From NCBI GenBank assembly GCA_020091685.1, contig CM034594.1:40804015-40868014 (forward strand): a stretch of DNA of 64,000 nt. The letters run 5' to 3'. A program made the translations under genes and the position numbers. The notes under the pieces were generated by a model. It was not told where the DNA came from. It saw only the letters and a program-made list of their open reading frames with translations, and made no database searches. The DNA is from Lutjanus erythropterus (Eukaryota; Chordata; Actinopteri; Lutjaniformes; Lutjanidae). Positions 31,956-44,700 of this stretch are shown in pieces. The number at the start of each line of letters is the position of its first letter. The first letter of the stretch is position 1.

Positions 31956-34440
31956 GCTCTCTTTTACTGCGACTTATCCTCCGTGACAACCAGATGGAAA
32001 CTTTTCTGCAAATGTCTATTGTGCAAGCTTCACCTCTCGAGGATTCTTGTGTCCAGACCAGACTGGTGGGTAAAAATCAACAATCGTGCCAATATCAGGA
32101 GGAGCCATACTTCATAATGACCCATAAATTCCAAGCAAATGTTCAAGTTTTCCATGTTTTCCAGAGCAACACTATTAGACTATTGTGGGCCACTGAAACC
32201 CACCGATGAAAGCCAGAGTAATGGAATTCTTTTAGGTGGGCCGGCCGCTGTTAAAAGCACACTGAGGCAGATTTCATTGCTGGTTTTACAAACTGAAACC
32301 CCTTAAGATGTTCAGTAAAATCCTCCCACAATGGAATAGCTTCTCTGCTCAGACGTCTGAAATAAAGACAGCCGTATAAAAACATACTCAGTAGCTGTGG
32401 TTAGGGAGGAACCTGCGTTTACCAGGCAACAACAATGACTTAACAATATGTAAGTCTTTTTCTATTCACAGCTGGCTAAGTTTGGTTAATGTGAAAACCA
32501 CTGTGGGTTACAAATACCAGCAGGCCCATAATATGATCTACAGAATTTGGTTTGGGTTATTGACAACATTCTAATATATTTCTAAAATACAACATATCGG
32601 CAGAGTCAGCACAAGTACGGACCACATATTCTTTACTCAAGTAGAACTGCAGATACTTGTGTTGAAAACACTGGTAAGTAAGAAAGTAAAAGTGAGAAAG
32701 TACAGGCTCTGAAATGTACTTGAAGTATAAAAGTAAAAAGTCACCCACTGAAGTACATTTCTACCAGCTGTTTCTATGCAAAGCTAACTGAACTCTTCCT
32801 CTTTGTCTGTTTTGTCTTGTTATGTTTTTACATTAATTTTGTCTTGTTATGTCCTGTCACGTCTTATATCTTGTTACATCTTTGACATCATTTTTGTCTC
32901 ACTACATCATTTTCATCTTGTTAGGTCGTTTTACTCTTGTTACATTGTTGTCATTTTGTTATGTCTTTTACACAGTTTTTGTCTTGTTACATTTTCTTAC
33001 GTCATTTTTGTATTGTGATGTCTTGTTACGTCATTTTTGTCTTGATACATCTTTTATGTTGTTTTTGCCTCGCTATGTTTTGTTACATAGTTTTTGTCTT
33101 GTTACGTCAATTTCATCTTGTTACAACTTTAATGTAATTTTTGTTGCGTTAACGTCTTTTATGTCATTTTCATCTTGTTACTTCTTGTTACATCATATTC
33201 ATCTTGTTACACATTTAAGATTGTTTTTGTCTTGTTATGTCTTGTTATGTCTTTTATTCCTTTTTCGTGTGAGGCTGTTTTCATCTTATTACATCTATTA
33301 CACTGTTTTCGTCTCGTTACATAATTTCAGTCATTACATCTTTTATGTCATTTTTGTCTATTTAAGTCTTTTTAAGTTGTTTTTGTTTTGCACTAATACT
33401 AAAGTAACAAGCCTGTTTTTTGTTTTTTAAATGAAGGAGTAGAAAGTGCAGCTATTTCTGTTAAGATGTAGGGAGTAAAAGTAAAATGTTTCCAGACTAA
33501 GAAATACTCAAGTAAAGTACAGATACCTGGAAAAGTAGTTACAAAGTAAGTACTGCATATCTGCATATCAGACTTAGTCATGGATAGAAACCCATTTCCA
33601 TTGCTGGTCCTGGTGTCTATCCAGCTTCACCAAGTTTGAGAAAGTCTGTCCACATCTGACACTGGGAAAGATAAAATTGGAACTTACAATCAGAAAGAAA
33701 ATCATGTGACAAAACAATCACTTTTCAGTGTGAGAATCAATCAAAAGTTAAAACATTAAAAACATCAAGATTCCACATTCCATCAGGGATTACTATCTAG
33801 CAGCCATTTTATAGTGTTTGCCTTTAAGGAAGGAAATAATTTATTAAATATTTAAATGAACAGACCCTTTTCACAGCAGCCATTTTGACATGAAATAGTG
33901 GGGCAAACACAGGTCTTACCAATGATACTAGTTAAGGTTCCAGCCAGGTCAAACAGAGTGCCGCTATTGTGCATGTTCAGGGAAATTAATTAGTATCATT
34001 AGTAACACCTGTGTATACTATACTAATTCATACCAATATGGCTGCTGTTAACAAGGTATATAACAAAAATGAAAGACAAAAAGAAAAGAAAAAAATGTCT
34101 ACTACTATAGTTGTCAACGACACAACAGAATATATAGTAAATCAGAACATATAAAAAGGTTGTGAGGCAATATGAACACGTTCTAATGTGCCATAGAATT
34201 GAGGTAGGAGGACATAATATTTTCCAAAAATTAGAACACATTAAAAACAGAAGTACATGGTAGTATGAATGTAATAAATGTATTTGGAACACATATAAGA
34301 TGTGTACATGTTATGATGAGATTAGCTGGTCAACATGAGGCCACATGCGCGGCATATGAATTAATATAAACAGTGGGGATTCCTGAGCAGTGTTGTACAT
34401 GTTGCTAAATGTGAGACTTCCTGATTCTTACAGTACAGTA
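31956..34440. other. adamts8-zbtb44 spacer
   Basis: Intergenic. 32630-33560 holds a repeat unit with a TTTTGTCTTGTTACGTC array. 33780-34060 has short inverted pieces (TTAGTATCATTAGTAACACC and similar) but no clear element. I recognise no gene. Confidence 0.6.
32630..33560. repeat. degenerate TTTTGTCTTGTTACGTC array inside inverted flanks
   Basis: About 600 bp (32805-33400) of degenerate units such as TTTTGTCTTGTTACGTC and TCTTTTATGTCATTTTTGTC. The left flank carries TTTACTCAAGTAGAACTGCA and AAAGTAAAAGTGAG. The right flank has AGTAAAAGTAAAATG and ACTCAAGTAAAGTACAGATA, which when inverted resembles the left flank. This suggests a short element that has an internal tandem array, as at 30138-30707. 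The long open frames here are low-complexity. Confidence 0.6.
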
Positions 34441-34960
34441 CCGTTAGAGATGCGCGTTGCATTGTGGGGATACAAATACAGCGCAGAAAGGACAGCGGGG
34501 AGCACAAAGGAATGAAAACAGCACCTCGAAAACTTTTAACTGCAGCCTGTTGTGATGTGAATTCATGTGAGCGTTAATTAAACTGTGAGTTTTGGCGGCT
34601 GGCAGGCTGACAACCGCCTGAGGAGCGCAGGGAATGTGAGTGAACGGAGAGAAGCGGCAGGGCGCACCGCTGTCTCCGACTATCGCTGCTTTTTGTCAGC
34701 TGAGCTGTTCGCATCCCGAGGCCCAGCCGTTATCACGGGCCTCTGCACAGAAGGTAAACTCCCTCCGCACCATCTGCCTGATGGCGGTAACCCCGCCGTG
34801 GACACTTTAACTCGGCTACAATGTTGTGTGCGCTTTGATACGGGCAAAGGAGCCAGCTAATAGCACTGTGTTGTGATGGCTAGCGCTAGCTTGGTAGCTA
34901 ACGACAATTAGCAGCAGCTGCGTCGACGTATCCAGGGTTATCCACGGTCAAACCGGAAAT
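34440..34960 (+). promoter_or_regulatory. zbtb44: zbtb44 promoter region and untranslated first exon
   Basis: A CpG-rich patch (about 34590-34930) in otherwise AT-rich DNA. A likely untranslated exon ends at 34753 with AAG|GTAAAC. It matches the usual design of a CpG-island promoter without a TATA box. The exon's start cannot be fixed from sequence. The next exon in the gene begins at 40689. Confidence 0.5.
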
Positions 34961-36019
34961 GTGATTAACTCGGCTTCAAAATAAAAGGGGTTAAACCAAA
35001 TAAATTACTCTTGCTACTTGCTGAAAAACCTTAATTTGTACTGTAATGGGTGAAAGTATGTATCAATAAATTGTAAAGGAGAATATTATTAAAATGAACG
35101 ATCATAACTTGTTTTAAATAGAGTAATATGGGTCAGACGATAGATGTCGACAAGTGATGGGTAAAATTTTCAGCTCTAAAATTTGTATACCACAGATATT
35201 GTTGTTAATACTTAGATTTAATTATGTACAATTAAGTAAAGTAAACATTCTGGTTGCGTGGAAAACGACTGTTATTGTTTCAAGTGAAACGCTGAGCTGA
35301 AAAGCATGTCAGAATAGGCACCTGTCTTTTATTTTGATACTAGATCGGATGTTTGCTTCATCTCCTGGTTGACTTGACGTATGAGCTTGACACTGTTAGC
35401 TAGTTTTTGCTAAACAGTGATTTTTGTAGCAAACACGTTTGTTCAACATGTCGTTCACTGGCCATCATACCTTCCATACATCCAAACAGCCTTTCTGTGT
35501 TTTGTGTGCACTTTAAGTGTCAGTCCTCTGCAGTCTTTTCAGCTCACTACGTGATGTAAACAGAGTAAAAGTACCAGGCTGAAGGCTACGCCTCCTCTGC
35601 CCATCGTCAATATTTTTGTGCTGAATATGAGTTACTGTTCTTTCTAACGCTTAGTTGCATTATCCTGTTAATGCAAGTGATCTATTGGTACATAAAATGT
35701 TTATAACTACTAACAAATAGACCAGTGATGTCTTCAAACTGCGTATTTTGCCTGATCTAAGGAAGAAAACAAGGTCTTGGGTGTCCAAGAACAAAAAATC
35801 AACAAATCTTCCCATATTGTTATTTTTCCTGAGGAGCATATTATCAACATAGTAAGTGTATGATTTTCTCGCTGTCAAACCTACTGTTGCAGCTTTACAG
35901 TGAGGCAAGTAGGAGAGAAATTTAATAAACTGAACATAAGCATTAAACCAGGGATTGTCAAAGTTTTGACGGCTGGGTGTCAATTTAGGTCGACAGCATA
36001 GATTGAAGTCTGCACGGTA

Positions 36020-36385
36020 GGGCTGGGCAATATGCCCATATTATCATATTATATCCATATTGTAATATGAGGCAAGACATTGTCTTCATTTTTTTTTAAA
36101 TATCATTATATAGTGATATGGCATAAGTATTGTCCTGGTCTTAAAGGCTGCATAACAGTTAAGTGATAGTTTTCTGAACCTACCAAACTGTTCTAACTTA
36201 AAGTTTTAACCACTTTGTCATTATATTGACATTGCTGAATATTATTTATCAAAAATCTTGTTGTGTTCATATTTTGTGAAAACATCAAATTATCATCCTG
36301 TCAGTATTGTCACAATCTTGATTAAGCTATTTGGTCAAAAAAAATGTTGTGATGTTTTTATTTTGTTGATTTCACCCAGTCATCA
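36020..36385 (+). repeat. GGGCTGGGCAATAT-type AT-rich element
   Basis: Starts GTAGGGCTGGGCAATATGCC and has the phrases GTCTTAAAGGCTGCATAACA and AGTGATAGTTTTCTGAACCT, and ends near TTTCACCCAGTCATC, a decayed inverse of the start. A decayed start of the same family is at 16517. Confidence 0.6.
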
Positions 36386-36421
36386 TATCCTTTAAGATCA
36401 TCATATGTTAACACTGTTTAA

Positions 36422-37407
36422 CCCTCTATGGTACAGCATTGCCTCTAGCCAGCATTGACAATTTTGGCTATTTACACTCACACAGTACAACCTCAATTAT
36501 GTTGCCATACTTTAAAAAATAGGCAGGGTACAAAGGTAACTAATAGGAATGTTTTAATTTGTTGCATGACTCTCTGGAGGTCGTATTGAACCCCTTTTTT
36601 GCAGCCTTCATTACATTGTTCTGCTCCATCATCTTTTGCCACTAAAGTGGCCTAAAAACTTGTTATTCTCTCAGTTTAAAATCCAGAGAAAAATTGAGTC
36701 ACTTGAATCGATGAGTAAAGTTTGATTTTTAATTGTTTAATATACTTTATTTGATAATTAATTATTGAAAAACTGTTATAAATGTTGCCTTGAAGTAACA
36801 CTGAACCATTATGGATTATGACATTTTTAATGTTGTGTATTTAGGTTTATACACTGTTCAACTGATATTAAATAGGATGTGAAATGCATTGATAGTTATT
36901 TTATTGTATTTTATAGAGTGTATGTCAGGAAGACACACAGCAAGAAACTGAAAACAGGTATTTAATGTGATTCACAGCCTTGTTTTGAGGAGGTTTATGA
37001 TAGTATAATCTGATAGATGGTTGATGTAAAGTTTGCTGAGATATGCTGACACTCTTTAACACATTCATTCCTGCAGGCTGCACCACAGTGGAACAAAATT
37101 GCCTGAGGGCAGCGTCCAGACAAACAAACTTATGAAAAAAGTTAATTTTGAATGTTTTTCAGTTTCAAATGGCATGCATTTTAAAGTGGTGAGGCAAATG
37201 AATATTTTCCGTTTTCAAAGGTTAAACATAAACATAATTTTAATTCCTTAACATAGTACAAGGTTGCTTTAAGGTAACACATCTGAAAGTTTACTGTGCA
37301 TAAGTTTTTTTTGAAGATTTCTTCAAATTATGTGCACTGTGGTTTATTTTATGACACAAAACATTATATTTTTTACCAACTGGCATCATATTGCCTACCA
37401 TAGAGGG
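36422..37407. mobile_element. piggyBac-like non-autonomous element flanked by TTAA
   Basis: The left end CCCTCTATGGTA follows TTAA (36418-36421). The right end TACCATAGAGGG precedes TTAA (37408-37411). The 12-bp ends are exact inverses, and the inner parts remain partly similar (CAGCATTGCC against GGCAATATGA). CCCT-type ends and a TTAA target are the hallmarks of piggyBac-like elements. It is 986 bp long and no long open frame is present. Confidence 0.75.
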
Positions 37408-37674
37408 TTAAGGTGTGTTATTTAAGAGAAAATGTGTATGTCAAAATCTATATCATATTGTGGAATAGCTGCACTTTGAGCAGCCCTGTTGTACTAAGTT
37501 ATTAGACACTCATCAGGAGGAAAGCATTATGCAGAATGTATTTGTTTTTACTTTTTTGCAGCTAAATTTGACCTATCTGTAAAAGTAATAGTAATATAGA
37601 TAATAATTATTTAGATAATTTTATGTATCTTTTCTTATATCACAGGGTCTTTTCTAGAGACTCAGAATATATCA

Positions 37675-38022
37675 GGGCTGCAACAAGAAATTCATGTCAC
37701 TGTCAGTCAATCTGTCAGTTATCTTCTAGATTAATCTCAAGTTATTTGGTCTATAAAATATCAGAAAATGGTGAAAAATGTTGATTAGTGTTCCAAAAGC
37801 CCAAGATGACGTCCTCAAATGTCTTAATTTTGCACAGAACCCAAAGATATTCAGTTTACTGTTATAAAGGTGTAAAGAAACCACCAAATATTAACATTTA
37901 AGAAGCTGGAATCAAAGAATTTTGACTTAAAAGAAAAGACTAAAACTGATCAATCAATTATCAAAAGACTTGTAGATAAGTTTAGTAATTGGTTCATAAT
38001 TGATTAATCGTTGGAGCTCTAG
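37675..38022 (+). repeat. ATTAGTTGCAG-family element, near full length
   Basis: Runs from GGGCTGCAACAAGAAATTCA to AATTGATTAATCGTTGGAGC. The body has CCCAAGATGACGTCCTCAAA and AAAGATATTCAGTTTACTGT. Ends are inverted only in a degenerate way (GCTGCAAC... against ...GGAGCTC). Confidence 0.65.
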
Positions 38023-38303
38023 ACTATTTAATTTGTATTCATCATTGCTGTTTCAAGTTCATATACTCTTCATGAACATTTTTGTCAGGAATAACTTTAA
38101 TAAAGATCATGTAACTAAATAATTCTCCTACAGGAGACATTTTAGCTTTGAGAAAACCCATCGGTGGAATTAAAGCTCTTTTCTTGTAGCCCTGTTAGCT
38201 GGTGCAGGCTAGGCACTCTCCTGTTGCACCTCCACAGCCCAGGTCTATAACTCACTGTGCCTTTACTGGGCCAACATAGCCCAAGAGTATTTTCCTTTGG
38301 TCT

Positions 38304-38306
<3 letters not shown>

Positions 38307-38347
<41 letters not shown>
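38307..38347. repeat. GT microsatellite
   Basis: An uninterrupted GT run; it produces VCVCVC/HTHTHT frames on the two strands. Confidence 0.95.
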
Positions 38348-38350
<3 letters not shown>

Positions 38351-40726
38351 GGGGAGCGCGCTCTCCCTGCGAGAGCCCCTTTACTTGAGCTTTTGTTTGA
38401 TGGAAAATCTCATGCCTCAGAGAATCCACATGTCTCGCAGACAGCTGCTGAGCATCCTGTAGTGCACTGGCCTCCACATGGGTCTGGCTCGCATCGCTGC
38501 GCATCTGCTTTGATTGTCGTTACATAACTTGGCATTTTGTCCTCTGTGCTCCTTACCCTGCTTTCAACCCCCCTTACCTTGCTTTCCCTTCACAGAACAC
38601 CTTAGTATTTCTCTCTACCTACACTCACCGTCTTCTACAGTGTGTTCATTTCATTTCATTTCACTTTTCCATCCTGTTTCTTCTGATAATCTGAATTTTC
38701 GGACTTAAAATGTCTTAAATACAATAATGACAATCTTAAAAATTGATTGTATTATGAAGTTAATGTTACTTTTATAAAGTTACATTATCTTCAGTCTTGC
38801 CTTCAAATGTGTTTTTGGGGAAAAAATAGTATCCGTCATGCTGTAACAACTACAAAACGAAACCAACAGCGAACTAATAACTAATTACTACTTATGAAAA
38901 CTGTGCAGCACGGTCAGGATTTTTTGGAGCGCTCCTGTGACCATGGTCATGGTTGTGACGTGATGTGTGGGCTAACTTGGTGTTTCCCCTCATCAAAAAA
39001 AAGCTACTTCTGGAAGTAATAAAATAAAAATTGGTTTTATTAATGTTACTTTTATCTAATATTGATAAGTGCAAGTTCAGTGAGATCTGGCTGAGAGTAC
39101 ACATTTATGTCTGCACCAGTGCTGATATCAGCATCAAGTATCAGTCCAATACTGTCCCCATGAACTTATATACATACTCATACAACAACAACACTCCAGA
39201 TATACCAACCTTGATACCCCTTCACAAAAAGTAGCTGCTTAATACAGACAGTTTTAACCAACACAGTGTGAAGTTCTATGAGTTTGCCAATACTTACCTT
39301 CTTTTCTTGGTCAAGCCATCGTTATTAGTGAGAGACATCCACTATCCACTAATAACTGCAGTGACTTTGGCAACTGTCTGTAATAATGTTTAATAGTCTA
39401 TGTAAAACTGACACAGACTACAGAGTGCACCTGTAGACCGCAGACACTGTCCAATAGGACCCTCAGGGCATAAACTAGTTGAAATGCCTCGGCTAATTAA
39501 TCTGAAGACAAGGAAGAAAACATCGCTGCCACAAGTGTGTAACCCTCTTTTCTTGGTTGCTTCTTCAGACTACGGGTAATAAACAGGCTACAACTTCTCT
39601 TTGTATATTCTTCTTTATTCTTCTGTCAGTCTTCACCAAAACGGCTATCAATCCTTAAAAATGGCTGGTAGGAACTAATTAACTCATATACAAGGGAGAC
39701 ATGAAGAAGCAACTGAAACTGCACATGTAAATTTATGATTAAAATGATCGTGAAAGTGCTGTAAATGATAATGAAATAATTATAGTATGTAACAACATGT
39801 GTAACAGTAAATGTAATAAGGAATAACAAGCTTAATAGGGAAGACAAAATTTGCACAGAATTTAATACATATAACCCCAAAATGTTGCTATGTGCACAGT
39901 AACCACAGTTAATCTACCGGTTGGAAACAGCAACAACAATTTATTACATCTAGAAAGTGAGGAGCAACTGATGAAAATAAAACATGTTTTTAAAATCATT
40001 GTAAAACTGTAATGGCATTATTCAGTACTCGTATTGGTACTCAACCTGAAAAAAGGTGGGATCAGTGCTTCCCTAACCAAATCTGAAACCTGTTGAAAGA
40101 AAATACTCAAATTAGGAACTTTGGTTATCAAGGCAGTAGAGACACATGGGAAGTTACTTTGCAAGCATTTCTGGGACCCCAATTGACGTCCGTATCTGTA
40201 CTTTTTTTTTTTTTTTGCCAGGATGGATGTTAAATAGGTCTTAAGTTGCATTCATAGTGGTCTTTAGAAGTCTTAACTTTAACTTGGTGAAGCCTGCAGA
40301 AGCCCTGCATGAGACTGGTGTTTTGCAGAGTACTATTTGACATCTCATTTTGTTTTTGTACTTATTGATGTCTAGTTGAGTGGTTCAGGAAGAGTCCACT
40401 GTGACATCTTGTTATTTCACACTTGATTGTTTAAATGCCAGGGCTGGATTTAGTTTAGTTAGGTCTTCATTCAAAACATTGCCATTGCTATATACAAACA
40501 ATAATGGTGTAAAGTACTTGACACAGAAGTATAACAAACCGTAGCAAAAATATTTTTCTTAACAGTTATCTGATTTCTTTTTTTTCCTCACTTTAAATGG
40601 ACTCCTGAGATACATCTTATCTGGTTGAGCTTTTGCAAACTAAACTGAAGTGTTTTGTTTTTGTTTCTCTTTTTTGTTCCATCTGCAGGACGCATTTCCT
40701 GCACACAGTCCGAAACTGACTCTAAT

Positions 40727-41792
40727 ATGGGGGTCAAAACCTTCACACACAGCTCAACCTCCCACAGCCAGGAGATGCTGGAGAAGCTTAACGCTTTGCG
40801 CAACGAGGGTCATTTATGCGATGTCACCATCCGGGTCCAAGACAAGCTCTTCCTGGCCCACAAAGTGGTCCTGGCCTGCTGCAGTGAATTCTTCCGCTCC
40901 AAACTGGTGGGCCGGCCAGAAGAGGAGGACAAGTTTGTGTTGGATCTCCATCATGTCACCGTCAGTGGCTTCGCTCCTCTGTTGGAATACGCCTACACGT
41001 CCACCCTCTCCATCAGCACGGAGAACATCATCGATGTTCTGGCAGCTGCAAGTTACATGCAGATGTTTGCTGTGGCTAGCACGTGCTCAGAGTTCATGAA
41101 GTCCAGTATCCTGTGGAGCCCGGGCAACAACAACAACAACAACAACATGGCGGCAGATAAACCACATGAATCAGCACCAGAGAGCGCCTCATCAAACTGT
41201 GCCCTGACGCCATTGGACGGCAGCGTGTCGCCCGTTTCGTCTGACTGCAGCGTGATGGAGAGAAATGTCCCTATATGCCGCGAATCGCGACGGAAACGCA
41301 AAAGCTTTGTAACAATGGCATCGCCTGAGAGCCCGCTCAAATGCACTACACAGATGGTCACCACCTCCCCTCAGATCCCCAACCCATCCCCTTCTTTCTC
41401 AGACAACACAGCTCAGCCTGTCGAGTCATCCCTGGCCTTCCCGTGGACTTTCCCGTTTGGCATTGACCGCAGGTTCCACTCAGACAAATCAAAGCTCCCA
41501 GAGAGCCCTCGATGTTTAGAGCAGGGCGCCCCAGGGACCTCAGAGGTGGTGGTCGGCCGGCGGCTCAGTGACTTCCTAACGTGCGAGAGCTCCAAGGTGG
41601 TGTCGTCGCCGGTGGCGGCAGAGGAGGAAGATGTGAGGGTGAAGGTGGAGCGTCTCAGTGATGAGGAGGTCCAAGAGGCGTCCTCGCAGCCGGTCAGTGC
41701 CTCGCAGAGCTCGCTGAGCGACCAGCAGACGGTGCCAGGCAGTGAACAGGTCCAGGAGGAGCTCCTCATCAGTCCACAGTCCTCCTCTATAG
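40727..41792 (+). CDS. zbtb44: zbtb44 exon 2 (first coding): BTB domain and linker
   Basis: The exon begins at 40689 after the acceptor CTGCAG, and the ATG is at 40727. It encodes the BTB domain and most of the central linker, ending SPQSSSI. The donor is ATAG|GTGGTG, phase 1. The GT reads through to a short tail GAILLN if the intron were retained. Confidence 0.95.
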
Positions 41793-44700
41793 GTGGTGCT
41801 ATTCTCCTTAACTAACTGATCCACAGCATTTTGCTACATCGAACACACATTGTCCAATCATAGCTTAGCAACAGCAACAAAACACAACAAGGTTTAGTAA
41901 AAACATTACTTCTACTATGAAGAGTTTGTAGGGTTGGTCTTTCCAAAGTCAAGAACAAGTTAAATTTGAAAAATACAATGTTCATCATGGACATCCTTTG
42001 TGTGGAAGCCACTATATCAGAATTTCGAATAATGATAGCTTTGTCCTGCTCTTTACTTGGAAGTTTATACTCGATCAGCTCCATCTTGATTGCACTGGAT
42101 AGAGTATTATTTTTAGGGATACATTATATGGATTTTTTTAGACAATACAGATAACTGATAATTACTGGCTTCTAATGGTTGATACCAATAAGATAACCAA
42201 TAATTTCACATATTTGTATTTAAGATGTTATATAGAGGCTGTGTCCTGCCCCAGTTAACAGTGTCACTTTGTAAAATGTGCAGTCCAACCTGCCTCATCC
42301 AACCATCAGAGCTGCCTGTCTGCCCACCAGAAGATTTATATTTGTATTGGTCTCAGTGGAAAATTTGATTGTTCAATGGCCCAAATGCTTTTTGAATGGC
42401 TTTTCTTCCATAAATAAAGAGAAAATGGAAACACTCGTCATTTTTTCCTAAACTGCTGAAAAGCACACTGAACTGGAATCCAGCAGCATCGGTCCTTAAC
42501 TATGGGATTAGCCCTCAAAGACCTACAGCATCCTAGTCTAACCTCATCCAAGATGACATGCTCTAGATTTTATTACAGCATGTAGACAGCTACCATCTGA
42601 GTAATCCTTTTTCTTCCCCTCTCCAGGGTCGATGGATGAGGGAGTGTCTGAAGGTCTGCCGTCAATGCAGAGCACCTCGAACACTGGAGGACATGCAGAA
42701 GATGATGAAAGGTATCACGATTTGTACCAACTTGCAGCCAGGCAAGTCATTGGCAATAAAGAATATATGGACATACCCTCTCAACTGGGTGTCTGAGCCA
42801 CACCTGTTTAGATAATAAATTTAGACGTTGTGTTAAAATGTCAAAGATATGATGCACTATAATATAAAGAATTGTGAAAGCCTCAAGCTACAGACATGCC
42901 TGATAAATCTGAAGTGCAGGCTCACGTGGCATCTTACTGGAAATCTGTGAACGTCAAACAACAAACAATCTGACGTATGTCACCATCTTCAGTAACAACT
43001 GAGTGTGAGGCGAATGTTCTGAAACAGCTTCCATCTATTTCTTTAAGATACCAGTTGCTTGACATAATTCTTTCCTCTTGAAATTTACAAGCAATTTTTA
43101 TATGCAAGGAGAGAAACGTATCACTCTGAAAGAGTTACTTTATTGTATTACTTAAAGGACAGTGTACAGGGTGATGCAGGAGGGATCTTGAATCATCCTG
43201 AAGAGGTTTATTTAAGCAAATATAGTGATTATGCAACAGGATACCAACAAAATAAAATCATCAAAACATATTTGTATTGCACTCTCAAAATATCTCTCAA
43301 ACTTTTTACTAGTGTTATCTCTGTTTCCCTGGAAACACGTGGGGTCTGACTACTAACTGGAAAACAGTCAGTCACGTCATTTGAATTCCTATGTAATGAA
43401 ACCCAGTTTACTACTCCAGCAAGTAGGTCAGCCCTTAATAAAAAAAACCTAGCAACAGGGATGATTTCTAGCCCCTGCTGAGTCAGCAGCAAGCTTGAGC
43501 TAACCTTACTGCCTTCTAGAGATGATGGGATTTCACAAACTGAATAAATACTACACATACAAACACAAAACTGCTTTGTTAGCTCAAACTTGCTGCAATG
43601 AAGATATCTGCTGGAAAAAAAAACAACATTTTGTTCCATGTACAAATTTAGTTACTATGCCCACAAACTTCACATGTATTTTTAAGCTAGTAGTGTCATG
43701 TCAGTGACTCACCGGCACAGCTGATGGAGTTTCTGTGTGATCCACACATTTCCAATAACTTCAGAGTGTCCAGAAGTCAAAATGTATTGAAAAAAACAAA
43801 AATAAATGAGATTGCATAGGTGTATGAATCAAGGTCTTGATTTTTGTTTTAATTATTCTCTAAATATTACTTAAATACCTCAAAGAAATAGCCTAACAGG
43901 AGGTGATAGTTTATATACATACACTGTTGTTTATGAATTATTTTCATGAATAAAAAAACGCTTCAAAAAACATTGCCTTTTCTAGGTTGAGTAATGTTTT
44001 AGTGAGAAGCAGTGTGCTGTCATACTGATTGAGACAAATTCTAAATCTTTAACTGACCAATCAGATTGCTTGATTGGTACTTAATTAAATGACCTGCTCA
44101 CTGCACATTATGCTGCTTATTACATGGTTACTTACCAAAAAAAAAATTAATAATATGACACGATATTAATTTAAGAATGATTTTGATGATTTAAAAATGA
44201 TTTTATTGCTCCTCCAGAGACTATAATCAGAGCTGCATCCATAGCAACAGTCTGTTGTTCATATCAACCATCAGCTATACAGAACTAACAGACCTTAGAA
44301 TGCTGTGACCAATCAGAATCAAGTATTGAACAAAGCCCTGTAGTAAGTCAAATTAGACAGGGATAGAGTCATTTTTCAATGTATCAAAGAGCAAATACAA
44401 GCCTGAATATGACTTTGATGTTTCCTCTGTTTGTGTTTCAGGTTAGAAGGTATTCAGTATCCATACCACCTGTATATCAGCCCCTCAGCCAGGCCCGGCA
44501 CCAACGGCCCTGACAGGCCCTTCCAATGCCCCACCTGTGGAGTCAGATTCACGCGCATTCAAAACCTGAAGCAGCATATGCTCATACACTCCGGTATGTG
44601 AAACAGTGTAAATGAGAACTTCAGATGGAATTAATCTTTGAGTGTTGGTCTTGGGGAAGTTTGGATTGTAACATCCTGTTAACTTAGTTTAAGTTAGAGA

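Larger units (their letters stand above)
34754..40688 (+). other. zbtb44: zbtb44 intron 1
   Basis: A 5.9-kb intron if the first exon is right. Contents: an AT-rich GGGCTGGGCAATAT element (about 36020-36385), a TTAA-flanked CCCTCTATGG element (36422-37407), an ATTAGTTGCAG-family element (37675-38022) and a GT microsatellite (38307-38347). I see nothing definite in 34960-36000 and 38350-40680. Confidence 0.6.

Noticed and set aside
32849-33430. 193-residue plus-strand frame
   Set aside because: Translation of the TTTTGTCTTGTTACGTC repeat array.
34585-34860. 91-residue plus-strand frame at the zbtb44 promoter
   Set aside because: GC-rich first-exon and promoter sequence with a splice donor at 34753/34754; no recognisable protein.
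41053-41769. Antisense frames over the zbtb44 coding exon
   Set aside because: Shadows of a well supported exon with family-typical protein on the plus strand.
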